64,000 bases of DNA from an uncultured Eggerthellaceae bacterium (GTDB taxonomy: Bacteria > Actinomycetota > Coriobacteriia > Coriobacteriales > Eggerthellaceae), in the NCBI GenBank assembly GCA_958452575.1, contig CAUDUM010000004.1, positions 62,001 to 126,000 on the forward strand. Direction: 5' to 3'. Below are positions 9,601 to 17,418 of the stretch, in pieces. The notes below the pieces were generated by a model. It had not been told where the DNA came from. It saw only the letters and a list, made by a program, of their open reading frames with translations, and made no database searches. Position numbers and translations under genes: made by a program. Positions within the stretch are counted from its first letter, which is position 1. Every line of letters starts with the position of its first letter.

Positions 9601-9751
9601 TGGGCTGGCCATGCTTGGGTGCGGGGAACTCAGTGTCCGCAGCCAAGGCGCGGTTTGCTTGACCGCTCAGGCCGACGCCGGCAACCGACAGCGCGCCGAC
9701 GGCCGCAGCGGCCTTGACGAACGTGCGTCGATTGATGTTCATCGATTCCAT
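6653..9751 (-). CDS. Tat-exported molybdopterin oxidoreductase catalytic subunit, predicted selenoprotein (in-frame TGA = Sec259)
   Basis: DMSO-reductase-family catalytic subunit, 1,032 residues when the TGA at 8975-8977 is read as selenocysteine. Residues 7-13 (NRRTFVK) plus a hydrophobic stretch form a twin-arginine leader. Cys75, 78, 82 and 140 bind the proximal [4Fe-4S] cluster. Homology runs unbroken through the TGA in one frame: NAYGHASS, Sec259, AVANSASSLATS, then DPEEAEYAIWLGAFPGGS. Relatives such as PsrA/PhsA carry the Mo-ligand Cys in an H-x-x-x-C context at this place. A SECIS-like hairpin follows. The ATG at 9751 (MESMNINRR) follows GAGGAGGAGGG. Length and subunit set resemble tetrathionate reductase and the Eggerthellaceae catechol dehydroxylases. 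The substrate is unknown. The alternative is a nonsense mutation or sequencing error. Confidence 0.85.
8947..8977 (-). promoter_or_regulatory. Predicted bacterial SECIS element with UGA selenocysteine codon
   Basis: On the minus strand the TGA (8977-8975) is followed by 13 nt and then the hairpin CAGCG-AGTT-CGCTG (8961-8948), extendable by a U-G pair to 8947. The apical loop begins 18 nt after the TGA and is AGUU, with G then U in the middle. E. coli fdhF has loop GGUC at a similar distance. Family rules put a G in the first two loop positions and the loop 16-37 nt from the UGA; both hold here. Confidence 0.65.
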
Positions 9752-10105
9752 ACCCTCCTCCTCTTCTCGTCTTGTGTTGGACATGGCGCATGAAAGTATG
9801 GCGTGCAGCGCGCACGGGCGCATGACCGCGATGTGACCATTTCTGGGGGTGATGACCGCGAAAGCGGCTCCATCAGGCTGTTTTTCCTCACTACGATATG
9901 ACTAGACACGCAAGAAATGGCTTACCGAGAGGAAACGCAGAGCGCGGCGGCAAAGGGTGATGCTATAGTGGGATGCGGCTCAATTTATAGATTGAAGCTA
10001 GGTTTTTTCGACCCGCGTGGTGGGGATTTGATCGGTCGCGCGGGATGAGATTTTTAACGAAAACGGAGGCGGGAGCGCTCCGTCGTGCAAAGGAGGGGAC
10101 CGGAC
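9752..10105. promoter_or_regulatory. Intergenic control region between the molybdoenzyme operon and the LuxR gene
   Basis: This 354-bp non-coding stretch separates divergent genes. Facing the LuxR gene there is an extended -10 TGC-TATAGT (9961-9969). Just downstream is a dyad TCAAT-6 nt-ATTGA (9980-9995), AT-rich and a possible regulator site. No clear -35/-10 pair was found for the minus-strand operon. Confidence 0.4.
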
Positions 10106-11674
10106 GTGGTCGAGATCGCCACGCGCCTGAAAACATTCTGCTCCGGCAACATCGGCATGTCGTTTTTCTTGGCGTGGAGCTATATGACGGTGTTCACCTC
10201 CAGCGTCTACACCGGCGAGGGCGATCCGTTCGGCATCGAGCGCCTGTGGATGGTGAGCGCCGCGGCGCAGGTGGTTGCCGCCCTGATCGGCCTCGCGCTT
10301 GGACGCGCCGGCAAGCTGAGAGCCGGCAAGGGCTGGGGCATCGTGAGCGCGGTCGCCGCACTGGCGGGCAATATCGCTCTGTGGCTGTGCTTCAAGGGGC
10401 CTGATCTGTACTGGGCGCTGCTCCCCTTCACCGGCATCGTCATCGGCATCAGCATGGCGTCGTTCAGCGTGATGTGGGGAGCGCGCCTCGCGCGGTGCGA
10501 CTACTCCCAGATCGAGTTCGACGTCCTGGGCAGCTTCGCCATCGCGTTCGCGCTGTACTGCATCACGCTGCCGATGAAGCTCAACGGCATCCCCCAGCTC
10601 ATCATCGCGAGCGTGCTGCCGGTCGCCTCCGCATGGCTGGCGCTTCGCAGCGGCCGGAAGGACGCCTCGCGCGAGGACGAGCGCGCCACACGCGCCTACG
10701 CCCAGCCGCATGCCCGCGAGACCCTGCGCGGCAACGGCTCGACGTTCGTGATGATGGGATCGCTGTGGGTGATCGCGGCCTTTCTGCGCGTCATCTACAC
10801 GCCCTATGGCGCGGCGGACACGTTCATACACTATTTCGCGCCCTTCTTCCTGGCGTGCATCGCCTCGATCGTGCTGTTCGGCGCTCTTGTGTGGCTCGCG
10901 CGCCACATCAACGTGACGCTGGCGTTTCGCTGGGCGATCCCGTTCTTTTTGGCGTCGCTTGCCGCGGTGTGCTTCGACCCGTTCAGCGTCCAGTGCTATT
11001 CCGCCGCCTACACCCTCAACTACCTGGGCCTGTTCGGCGTTCAGGTGAGCCTGTGGATGGCGATGGCCAAGTTCGCCCGGCGCAAGCATGGATCGGCGCC
11101 GTTCGTGTTCATGTGCTACCTCATCGCCAGCGGCGTGGGCATCCTTGCGGGTTGCGCGCTCGGCAGCGTGGCCTGGGAGCAGTTCGCCGGAACGCAGCGG
11201 CTTGCCGTGGCGCTCGTGGTGCTGTCCCTCTGCGCGTTTTTGGCGCTCCTGCTGGGCTTCAGCCCCCATTGGCGCACGCCGGGCACCGTCAAACGCGTGG
11301 TCAAGGCGAGTTCTTTCGGCGAGGGCGGCGCATCGGAGCAGAAGGAAGACCCCGGGGCGCCCGCGAGTGGCAACGCGAAGAGTGCCGCCGAAACTTCCGA
11401 CGAGGCGTCGAGCGATACGTTCCCGCAGCTCTCCGAAGAGGAAATGCTCTCGCTGCTCATCCGCAACAAGGCGCGCTCGCTGCAGCAGGAGTTCGGCCTC
11501 ACCGCGCGCGAGACCGAGATCGCCGAGCTGCTGCTCGCCGGCCGCAGCCGCCCCTACATCCGCGACGAGCTGATGATCTCGCTCAACACCGTACACACCC
11601 ACGCCAGCAACATCTTCTCCAAGTGCGGCGTCCACTCCCAGCAGGAGCTCATCGACCTGGCGCGTGGGAATTAG
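10106..11674 (+). CDS. Membrane-embedded LuxR-type transcriptional regulator
   Basis: About 522 aa. The first ~400 residues form roughly 10-12 hydrophobic helices resembling a transporter-like sensor. A charged linker of ~60 residues follows (SEQKEDPGAPASGNAKSAAE). The C-terminal ~65 residues are a LuxR/GerE helix-turn-helix (LTARETEIAELLLAGRSRPY ... SLNTVHTHASNIFSKCG). This architecture is abundant in Eggerthellaceae and often sits beside molybdoenzyme genes. GTG at 10106 is preferred because AAGGAGGGG lies 8-9 nt upstream; the earlier GTG at 10085 overlaps that site. It is divergent from the molybdoenzyme operon, so it may sense the substrate and control it; that is inference. Its 3' end overlaps the convergent MFS gene by 26 bp. 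Confidence 0.88.
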   Translation: MVEIATRLKTFCSGNIGMSFFLAWSYMTVFTSSVYTGEGDPFGIERLWMVSAAAQVVAALIGLALGRAGKLRAGKGWGIVSAVAALAGNIALWLCFKGPDLYWALLPFTGIVIGISMASFSVMWGARLARCDYSQIEFDVLGSFAIAFALYCITLPMKLNGIPQLIIASVLPVASAWLALRSGRKDASREDERATRAYAQPHARETLRGNGSTFVMMGSLWVIAAFLRVIYTPYGAADTFIHYFAPFFLACIASIVLFGALVWLARHINVTLAFRWAIPFFLASLAAVCFDPFSVQCYSAAYTLNYLGLFGVQVSLWMAMAKFARRKHGSAPFVFMCYLIASGVGILAGCALGSVAWEQFAGTQRLAVALVVLSLCAFLALLLGFSPHWRTPGTVKRVVKASSFGEGGASEQKEDPGAPASGNAKSAAETSDEASSDTFPQLSEEEMLSLLIRNKARSLQQEFGLTARETEIAELLLAGRSRPYIRDELMISLNTVHTHASNIFSKCGVHSQQELIDLARGN

Positions 11675-12842
11675 CGGCGCCGCGGTCGACGGCGGCTATG
11701 TGCTTGCGAAGCGCCAGGACAAGCAGGAATGCCAGCGCGATGGGGATGATCATCACATCCCACATGGCCGCATACCCCACAACGCCCGCCACGTGGCCGC
11801 CGATGACCGGACCCACCAGGTTGCCCAAATCCATGCCGACGAAGTACGCGCTGCTGCCCGCGCCGCGGCGCTCGGGCGGTACGCACTTCATGCAGTACGC
11901 CTGGATCATGGGCCCTGCGGCGCCATAGCCGAACGCCGAGAACGCCGCCGCCAGCAAAAACACCGGCAACGACGTGGCCTGGCTGATGATGAAAAACGAC
12001 AGCGCGAAACTGCAGACCGACGGCAGCACCACCTTCACCACGCCGAACCGATCGGCCAGATTGCCCACCAGCGGCCTGGACACCAGCATCAGCAGCGCGT
12101 TGACCGTGAAGTACCAGCCGATGCTGTCGCCCACGCCGCGCTCGGCGGCATACAGCGCCAAAAACGAGTTCACGTTGCAAAACGCCGTTCCCAGCAAGAA
12201 CGTGAGCGCGGCGGGCAGGATGGTCTCCTTGGCGAACATGCTGGAAAGCGACAGCCTGAACGGCCGCTTGTCGTGCGGCGGCTCCTTGACGATGAGCACG
12301 GCGAACGCCGCGATGGTCATCATCACCGCGCCCAGGACGAACGCGGAGTTGTAGCCGAACGCCGATGAGAAGTTCAGGCCGATCATGGGTCCCACCGCCA
12401 TGCACGCCGCCTGCGCCACCGAGAAGAACCCGATGCCGGAGCTGATGCGCTCGGGCGGCAGCGTGTCGGTGGCCATGGCGAGGCAGGTGGTGGTGGTGAA
12501 CGCCATGGCCGCGCCCTGCAGCAGACGAGCGCAGATGAGCATCACGATGTTGCTGGACAGCGCCATGAGCGTGTAGGCCGCCACCAGCGTGAACAGCGAC
12601 CCCATCAGGATGCGCTTGCGGTTGAAGGAATCGATGGCGGGTGCCGAGACGAACTTGAGGATGAGCGCCGTATAGGCGAACGACCCCACCGTGAACCCCA
12701 CCAGCGATGCGTCGGCGCCCAGCGTGTCGGCGTACAGCGAGATGAGCACGTTCATCATGGTCTGCCCGAACGAGATGATGCCGTTGACGCAGAACAAGCT
12801 GATGAACGTCTTGCTCCAAATGCTTTCGCCAGTTCCGCCCAC
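11649..12842 (-). CDS. MFS transporter (paralogue A)
   Basis: About 397 aa with 12 predicted helices, a major facilitator superfamily carrier. MFS features include SFNRKRIL after helix 2 and LLQGAAMAFTTTTCLAMATD in helices 4-5. It is closely similar along its whole length to the next gene (12992-14167); shared blocks include FGYGAAGPMIQ and CMKCVPP(E/D)RRG. The GTG at 12840-12842 is chosen because AGAGG lies about 9 nt before it; the TTG at 12851 touches that site. The C-terminus overlaps the LuxR gene tail to tail. Substrate is unknown; drug-efflux or small-organic carriers are the nearest type. Confidence 0.82.
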   Translation of the reverse strand: MGGTGESIWSKTFISLFCVNGIISFGQTMMNVLISLYADTLGADASLVGFTVGSFAYTALILKFVSAPAIDSFNRKRILMGSLFTLVAAYTLMALSSNIVMLICARLLQGAAMAFTTTTCLAMATDTLPPERISSGIGFFSVAQAACMAVGPMIGLNFSSAFGYNSAFVLGAVMMTIAAFAVLIVKEPPHDKRPFRLSLSSMFAKETILPAALTFLLGTAFCNVNSFLALYAAERGVGDSIGWYFTVNALLMLVSRPLVGNLADRFGVVKVVLPSVCSFALSFFIISQATSLPVFLLAAAFSAFGYGAAGPMIQAYCMKCVPPERRGAGSSAYFVGMDLGNLVGPVIGGHVAGVVGYAAMWDVMIIPIALAFLLVLALRKHIAAVDRGAANSHAPGR

Positions 12843-12991
12843 GTCGTGCAACCTCTTCGAAAAACCCTGATCTATCCATGATAGCGAGATGGCGTTGACG
12901 CGAACCCTAAAAACGTCGATGCGATGTCAACACTTTATTTCAGGCGATGGGACAAGGTGTTTAAAGTGGGGCCTGCCGTCGTCCGCGTCTG

Positions 12992-14167
12992 CTACTTTTT
13001 CTCAAGGGCGGCGCGCTCCACCGCGCCGATGCGCCCGCGGAACACCAGCACCAATGCGAACGCGATGGCGATGGGAACGATCATCAGGTTCCACATGGGG
13101 GCGTAGCCCACCTCGCCCACGATACCGCCTGCGATGACGGGCCCGATGAGGTTGCCCACATCAACGCCGATGTAATAGGCACTGCTGCCCACGCCGCGCC
13201 GATCCGGCGGCACGCATTTCATGCAGAAGGTCTGGATCATGGGGCCTGCGGCACCATAGCCGAACGCCAGCAGCACCGCGGCGAACAGCAGCACCGGCAA
13301 AGTGGTGGCCGAACCCACCACCAAAAACGTGACGGCATAGCAGATCAACGAAGGAATGAGCACCTTCACCAGGCCGAACTTATCGGCAAGCGATCCCATC
13401 AGCGGACGCGAGAGCAGCATCAGCAGGGCGTTCACCGTGAAGAACAGGCCGATGTCGTTTCCGATGCCGCACTCCACGCCGTAAAGCGCCATGAACGACA
13501 TGACGTTGCCAAAGCCGACGGCCAGAAGCATCGCAAGGAACGCCGGCAAAAAGGTCGATTTGGCGAACACGTTGGAGGGCGAGAGCTTGAACGGCCGCCG
13601 CTCGCGCTGGGGCTCCTTGACCAAGAACGCGGCGAACGACGAGGCGAACATCAGACCCGCCGCTATGAGGAACGTCGCATCATAACCCAGCGCCTCCGCA
13701 AGCGCCAACCCCACCAGGGGGCCCACCGCAGAAAACGCCGCCTGCGCCACCGAGAAAAAGCCGATGCCCGATCCCATGCGCTCGGGAGGAAGCGAATCGG
13801 TCGCCATGGCCAGGCAGGTGGTGGTGCTGAACGCCATCGAGACGCCTTGAAGCAGACGCGCCAGCACCAGCATGGGCACGCTCGCCGTCACACCGACGAT
13901 GAAGAACGCCACTGCCAGCAAGACAAGCGAGCCGGCCAGCAACACGCGGCGGCTGAACGCGTCGATGGCGGGCGCCGAGAACACCTTGAACACCAGCGCG
14001 GTGATGGCGAACGAACTCATGACGAACCCCACCTCGTCCGAAGTGGCGCCCAGCGCATCCGCATCCAGCGACACCAGCACGTTCACCATCTGGATGACCA
14101 GCCACATGATGCCGTTCACGATGAACAGGCTGATGAACGATTTGCTCCAGATACCGGCGTTGCCCAT
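12992..14167 (-). CDS. MFS transporter (paralogue B)
   Basis: A 391-aa major facilitator carrier with 12 helices, paralogous to the preceding gene and in the same orientation, so a tandem duplication is likely. The N-terminus MGNAGIWSKSFISLF matches the paralogue's GESIWSKTFISLF. Conserved loops include AFSRRVLLAGS and SLADKFGLVKVLIP. The ATG at 14165-14167 follows GGGAAAGG. Open frame continues far upstream (to 15241), but that part is antisense to the EamA gene and not family-like. About 150 bp separate the two paralogues, so they may or may not be cotranscribed. Substrate unknown. Confidence 0.83.
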   Translation of the reverse strand: MGNAGIWSKSFISLFIVNGIMWLVIQMVNVLVSLDADALGATSDEVGFVMSSFAITALVFKVFSAPAIDAFSRRVLLAGSLVLLAVAFFIVGVTASVPMLVLARLLQGVSMAFSTTTCLAMATDSLPPERMGSGIGFFSVAQAAFSAVGPLVGLALAEALGYDATFLIAAGLMFASSFAAFLVKEPQRERRPFKLSPSNVFAKSTFLPAFLAMLLAVGFGNVMSFMALYGVECGIGNDIGLFFTVNALLMLLSRPLMGSLADKFGLVKVLIPSLICYAVTFLVVGSATTLPVLLFAAVLLAFGYGAAGPMIQTFCMKCVPPDRRGVGSSAYYIGVDVGNLIGPVIAGGIVGEVGYAPMWNLMIVPIAIAFALVLVFRGRIGAVERAALEKK

Positions 14168-14370
14168 AGCGACCTTTCCCCTGCCGCGCGTTTTCCGCCT
14201 CGTATCGTAACCCGACGGGGGCGCCTCCGCCATAATCTGTGCGTACAGCACATCGAGCATGCGGGTTGATGCCCTCATGCGGATAGATTCGACTACGGAG
14301 CCGGGATCGGAGCCGGGATCAAAGTTATGCAGATGCCGAAATAACGCGAGGATCGTCCAAGACGCTTCGC

Positions 14371-15300
14371 TTACGGCCGGCGCTTCGAGCGCGGGCGGGT
14401 CTGCGAGACGGCAAGTCCGGAAATGGTCAGCACGGCGCCTGCGGCGACGGCAGGCGTGAACGGCTCGCCCAACGCAACCACCGCCACCACGATGGTGATG
14501 ACGGGGACCAGGTACTGGTACGTCATGGTCGTGACCGGGCCGAGGCGCTTGAGCGCCGCATTCCACATGGCGTAGCAGGCAGCGCTTGCCCCCAAGCCCA
14601 AAAACAGCAGGTTCGCCAGCGGTACCGGCTGGGTCAGATACGCCCAGTCGGGACCAAAGCCCGTGAACGCCAAAAAGGGGATCATCCCCACCAAACCCCA
14701 GAAGAAAAAGCGCCGCGTCACCGTGATGGAGTCGTAGCCGCCCATCGACGCACGCTGCGATAGGATCGAGTAGATCGCGCACACGATCGCGTTGCCCAGC
14801 GCAAGGCAGCAGCCCACGGCACCAAGCGCGAGCGCGTCGGAGCCTGCGCTCTGAACGATCTGCTCCTCGCCGGAAAAACTGATGAGCGCGATACCGGCGA
14901 TGGCCAGCGCAAATCCCAAGAAGAAGCGCGCTCTCAAGCTCCCCTGCTTGAGGATGAGCGATGAGATGATCCCCGTGAACAGGGGCGATGTCGCAACGAT
15001 CACGCTTACGTTGGAGGCGGTGGTAAGCGTGAGCGCGATGTTTTCGAGCATGAACGAAAGCGTGACGCCGCAAATGCCCGCAGCTGCGAACAACGCCTCC
15101 TCGCGCCAACCCGACGTGCGCAGCAGCTTCGGCCGGATAAGCCAAAGGGCCAGGTATCCGATCAGGAAGCGGAGGACGAGGATCTCCGCCGGCGAAAGGC
15201 CGACCAGCAGCACCTTGGTCGAAACGAACGTGATGCCCCACAGCGCCACCGTGCCCAGCGCAAGCACATGCCCCCGAGCAAACGCGTCGCCCGTCCTCAT
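14371..15300 (-). CDS. EamA-family (DMT superfamily) transporter
   Basis: A 309-aa protein with ten predicted helices in two EamA repeats, the drug/metabolite transporter fold. The first repeat holds ALWGITFVSTKVLL and LRFLIGYLALWLIRP. The second ends with MTYQYLVPVITIVVAVVALG, a typical EamA tail. The ATG at 15300 follows GAAAGGAGGCGTGGCGTA. It lies alone, about 200 bp from the MFS gene downstream and divergent from the ferredoxin gene. Family members export amino acids or other metabolites; the substrate here cannot be read from sequence. Confidence 0.85.
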   Translation of the reverse strand: MRTGDAFARGHVLALGTVALWGITFVSTKVLLVGLSPAEILVLRFLIGYLALWLIRPKLLRTSGWREEALFAAAGICGVTLSFMLENIALTLTTASNVSVIVATSPLFTGIISSLILKQGSLRARFFLGFALAIAGIALISFSGEEQIVQSAGSDALALGAVGCCLALGNAIVCAIYSILSQRASMGGYDSITVTRRFFFWGLVGMIPFLAFTGFGPDWAYLTQPVPLANLLFLGLGASAACYAMWNAALKRLGPVTTMTYQYLVPVITIVVAVVALGEPFTPAVAAGAVLTISGLAVSQTRPRSKRRP

Positions 15301-15474
15301 TACGCCACGCCTCCTTTCCCCTTCATCCAGACCGATTGGTCATGATACCAGCTCCAGCCGTTTCCCTTCTTCTCCATATTTGCTGCTTGTCTAGTAGCAA
15401 TTTGTCGAAAGATGGGATATGCTTCGGGCAAAAGCAGGGGGAAGGGGCGTGCGCCCCTCAGGAAGGAGAGCAGC

Positions 15475-16263
15475 ATGATCCGCAATATCGTCCATATCGA
15501 CGAGGACAAATGCACAGGATGCGGCCTCTGCGCCGATGCCTGCCACGAAGGGGCCATCGGGATGGTGAACGACAAAGCCCGCCTGCTCCGCGACGATTAC
15601 TGCGATGGCTTGGGAGATTGCCTTCCCGCCTGCCCCGCCGACGCCATCAGCATCATCCAGCGCGAGGCCGACGCCTACGACGAGGCGGCGGTGGTCGCCA
15701 ACCAGATGGCGCGCGCCAAGGCGCACGCGCACGCGAGCATGCCCGCTGCGGGATGCCCCGGCTCGATGGCGAAGAAGATCGAGCGCACGGCAAGCGCCGC
15801 GGACCAGTCGGGATCAGGCGCAGCAGACGCCGCGGATCGCGCATCTGCTGCGGAGGCAGATAGCGCCGTCGGCTCTGCAAAGCAGCCTTCTCGCCTGGCG
15901 CAGTGGCCCGTCCAGATCAAGCTCGTGCCCGTGAACGCACCTTACTTCGAGGGAGCCGATCTGCTGATCGCGGCCGATTGCTGCGCGTTCGCCTACGGCA
16001 GCTTCCACGAGGACTTCATCGACGGCCGCATCTGCTTGGTCGGATGCCCCAAGCTCGACGGCGTCGACTACGCGGAGAAGCTCGGCGCGATCTGCGCAGG
16101 CAACGACATCCGCTCCATCACGGTCACCCGTATGGAGGTTCCCTGCTGCGGCGGCATCGAGCATGCGGCGCGGCGGGCGGCTGATGCGAGCGGGCGGGAT
16201 CTGCCGGTTCGCGTGGTCACCATCGCTACCGACGGAGCCATCGTCTCCGACGAGCGGCGTTAA
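15475..16263 (+). CDS. 4Fe-4S ferredoxin-domain protein
   Basis: A 262-aa cytoplasmic iron-sulfur protein. The first cluster motif is Cys13, 16, 19, 23 (CTGCGLCADAC). A second, irregular Cys group is Cys43, 49, 53 (CX5CX3C). An Ala/Asp-rich linker (~residues 85-150) joins a C-terminal domain with its own cysteines (ADCCAFAYGSFHEDFIDG, VGCPKLDGVDYAEKL, VPCCGGIEHAAR). This two-part form is known in anaerobes as an uncharacterised ferredoxin family. Redox function is certain only in outline. The ATG at 15475 follows GGAAGGAGAGCAGC. Its TAA shares the bases TTAA with the convergent HAD gene, a 4-bp overlap. Confidence 0.8.
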   Translation: MIRNIVHIDEDKCTGCGLCADACHEGAIGMVNDKARLLRDDYCDGLGDCLPACPADAISIIQREADAYDEAAVVANQMARAKAHAHASMPAAGCPGSMAKKIERTASAADQSGSGAADAADRASAAEADSAVGSAKQPSRLAQWPVQIKLVPVNAPYFEGADLLIAADCCAFAYGSFHEDFIDGRICLVGCPKLDGVDYAEKLGAICAGNDIRSITVTRMEVPCCGGIEHAARRAADASGRDLPVRVVTIATDGAIVSDERR

Positions 16264-17075
16264 TCCCGAGCCTCCAGCAACGCGCGGATCTCGCGCTGGA
16301 CGCTGTGCTCGGCGTTCGTGCCGATCACGCGGTCGGCAATCTGCTTGATCGCCGACCGTCCGTTCTCCATGGCGAACGCCGCACCCACCATGCGCAGGAT
16401 CTCGTAGTCGTTCATCGAGTCGCCGAACGCCATCACCTCGTCGGCGGTGATGCCGTGCGCAGCCATCACCTGCTCGATGCCCGTCGCCTTGTTGACGCCG
16501 CGCTGCATGACGTCGATCCATTTGCTGCCCGACGGCGCGAACACGAAATCGTCGCCAAGCTCGCGGGTGAGCGCGTAGGCCATGTCCATCACGCCTTCGT
16601 CGCAGTAGACCGACGCTTTGATGATGTTCACCTCGGGCGAGGGCACATCATGCATCCGCACCGGCATGGGGAGATTCTTGTCGAGCTCGCGCTCGAACGC
16701 CGACTCGTCGTCGAGGAGGTAGCTGCGCGTGTCGTCGAACAGCGCCAGATGCAGCGTGTCGAACAGATCGACCGCGTGCGCGAGGCGGCGCACCGCCGCA
16801 TGCGAGAACACCTCGCGGTCGATCAGCCGCCCGTCGACGACGACCTGCGCCCCGTTGGCGGCGACGAAATCGATGCGGTCCGCCACCGGGGCGAACTGCG
16901 CCTGCAGCGTGTCGAAGCGCCTGCCCGACGCCGCCACGAAGCGGATCCCCGCATCGTGCAGGCGGTCGACGAGCTCGAAGGTTTCCTGGGGAAGCTCGCC
17001 CTCGGGGTCGAGCATGGTGCCGTCCATATCGCTGGCGACGAGCTTGATGCGCTGGTAGGGAGCGCGTGCGTCCAT
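16260..17075 (-). CDS. Cof-type HAD-IIB family phosphatase
   Basis: A 271-aa haloacid-dehalogenase-superfamily hydrolase, likely a sugar-phosphate or nucleotide phosphatase. Motif I is DMDGT with nucleophile Asp16 and acid/base Asp18. Motif II is ASGR (AASGRRFDTLQ). Motif IV is GDSMNDYEIL near residue 217, and a Lys lies before it (GVNKATGIEQV), as in the Cof/YbiV group. The ATG at 17073-17075 follows GAAGAAAGGAAACC. Family substrates are broad, so no specific function is claimed. It converges on the ferredoxin-like gene. Confidence 0.88.
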   Translation of the reverse strand: MDARAPYQRIKLVASDMDGTMLDPEGELPQETFELVDRLHDAGIRFVAASGRRFDTLQAQFAPVADRIDFVAANGAQVVVDGRLIDREVFSHAAVRRLAHAVDLFDTLHLALFDDTRSYLLDDESAFERELDKNLPMPVRMHDVPSPEVNIIKASVYCDEGVMDMAYALTRELGDDFVFAPSGSKWIDVMQRGVNKATGIEQVMAAHGITADEVMAFGDSMNDYEILRMVGAAFAMENGRSAIKQIADRVIGTNAEHSVQREIRALLEARD

Positions 17076-17375
17076 GGGTTTCCTTTCTTCAGGGATGCGT
17101 TGCGCTGGAGCGGGCGGAAGGAAGGCGGACCCGCCCCAGCGCACCTCGCCGCCATTGTACGGAGCGCTCCGCTTCGCGAAAGACGCTTCACAGTCTCGCC
17201 ACGGCGATTTTGCATGCATCAGATGTTCGGGTGTGCCTCGCCGCAGAATCGGCCGGAGCGCACCCTCCGCGCGTCCGCTGTCAGAGCTCCGCTTCACGCA
17301 TCCCCCTGGCATCCGCGCCCCCTGCGCGCTTCGTCGAAACGCGCGTCCGATGCGCCCGGCAATCCCCTGCCGACG

Positions 17376-17395
17376 CTTGCCGTTATAATGGCAAG
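17376..17395 (+). promoter_or_regulatory. Probable promoter with dyad operator before the ABC-F gene
   Basis: A consensus -10 TATAAT (17384-17389) is flanked by a perfect inverted repeat, CTTGCC on the left and GGCAAG on the right. The ATG of the ABC-F gene starts 24 nt later. No good -35 is visible. The rest of 17076-17375 shows no gene or other clear element. Confidence 0.45.
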
Positions 17396-17418
17396 GTTCA
17401 CGGGAAAGGCTGGATGGT

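Noticed and set aside
12992..15241. Treating the long minus-strand frame as one 749-aa MFS fusion
   Set aside because: The upstream half is out of frame with the EamA gene on the same strand and not protein-like. A good ribosome site starts the MFS gene at 14167.
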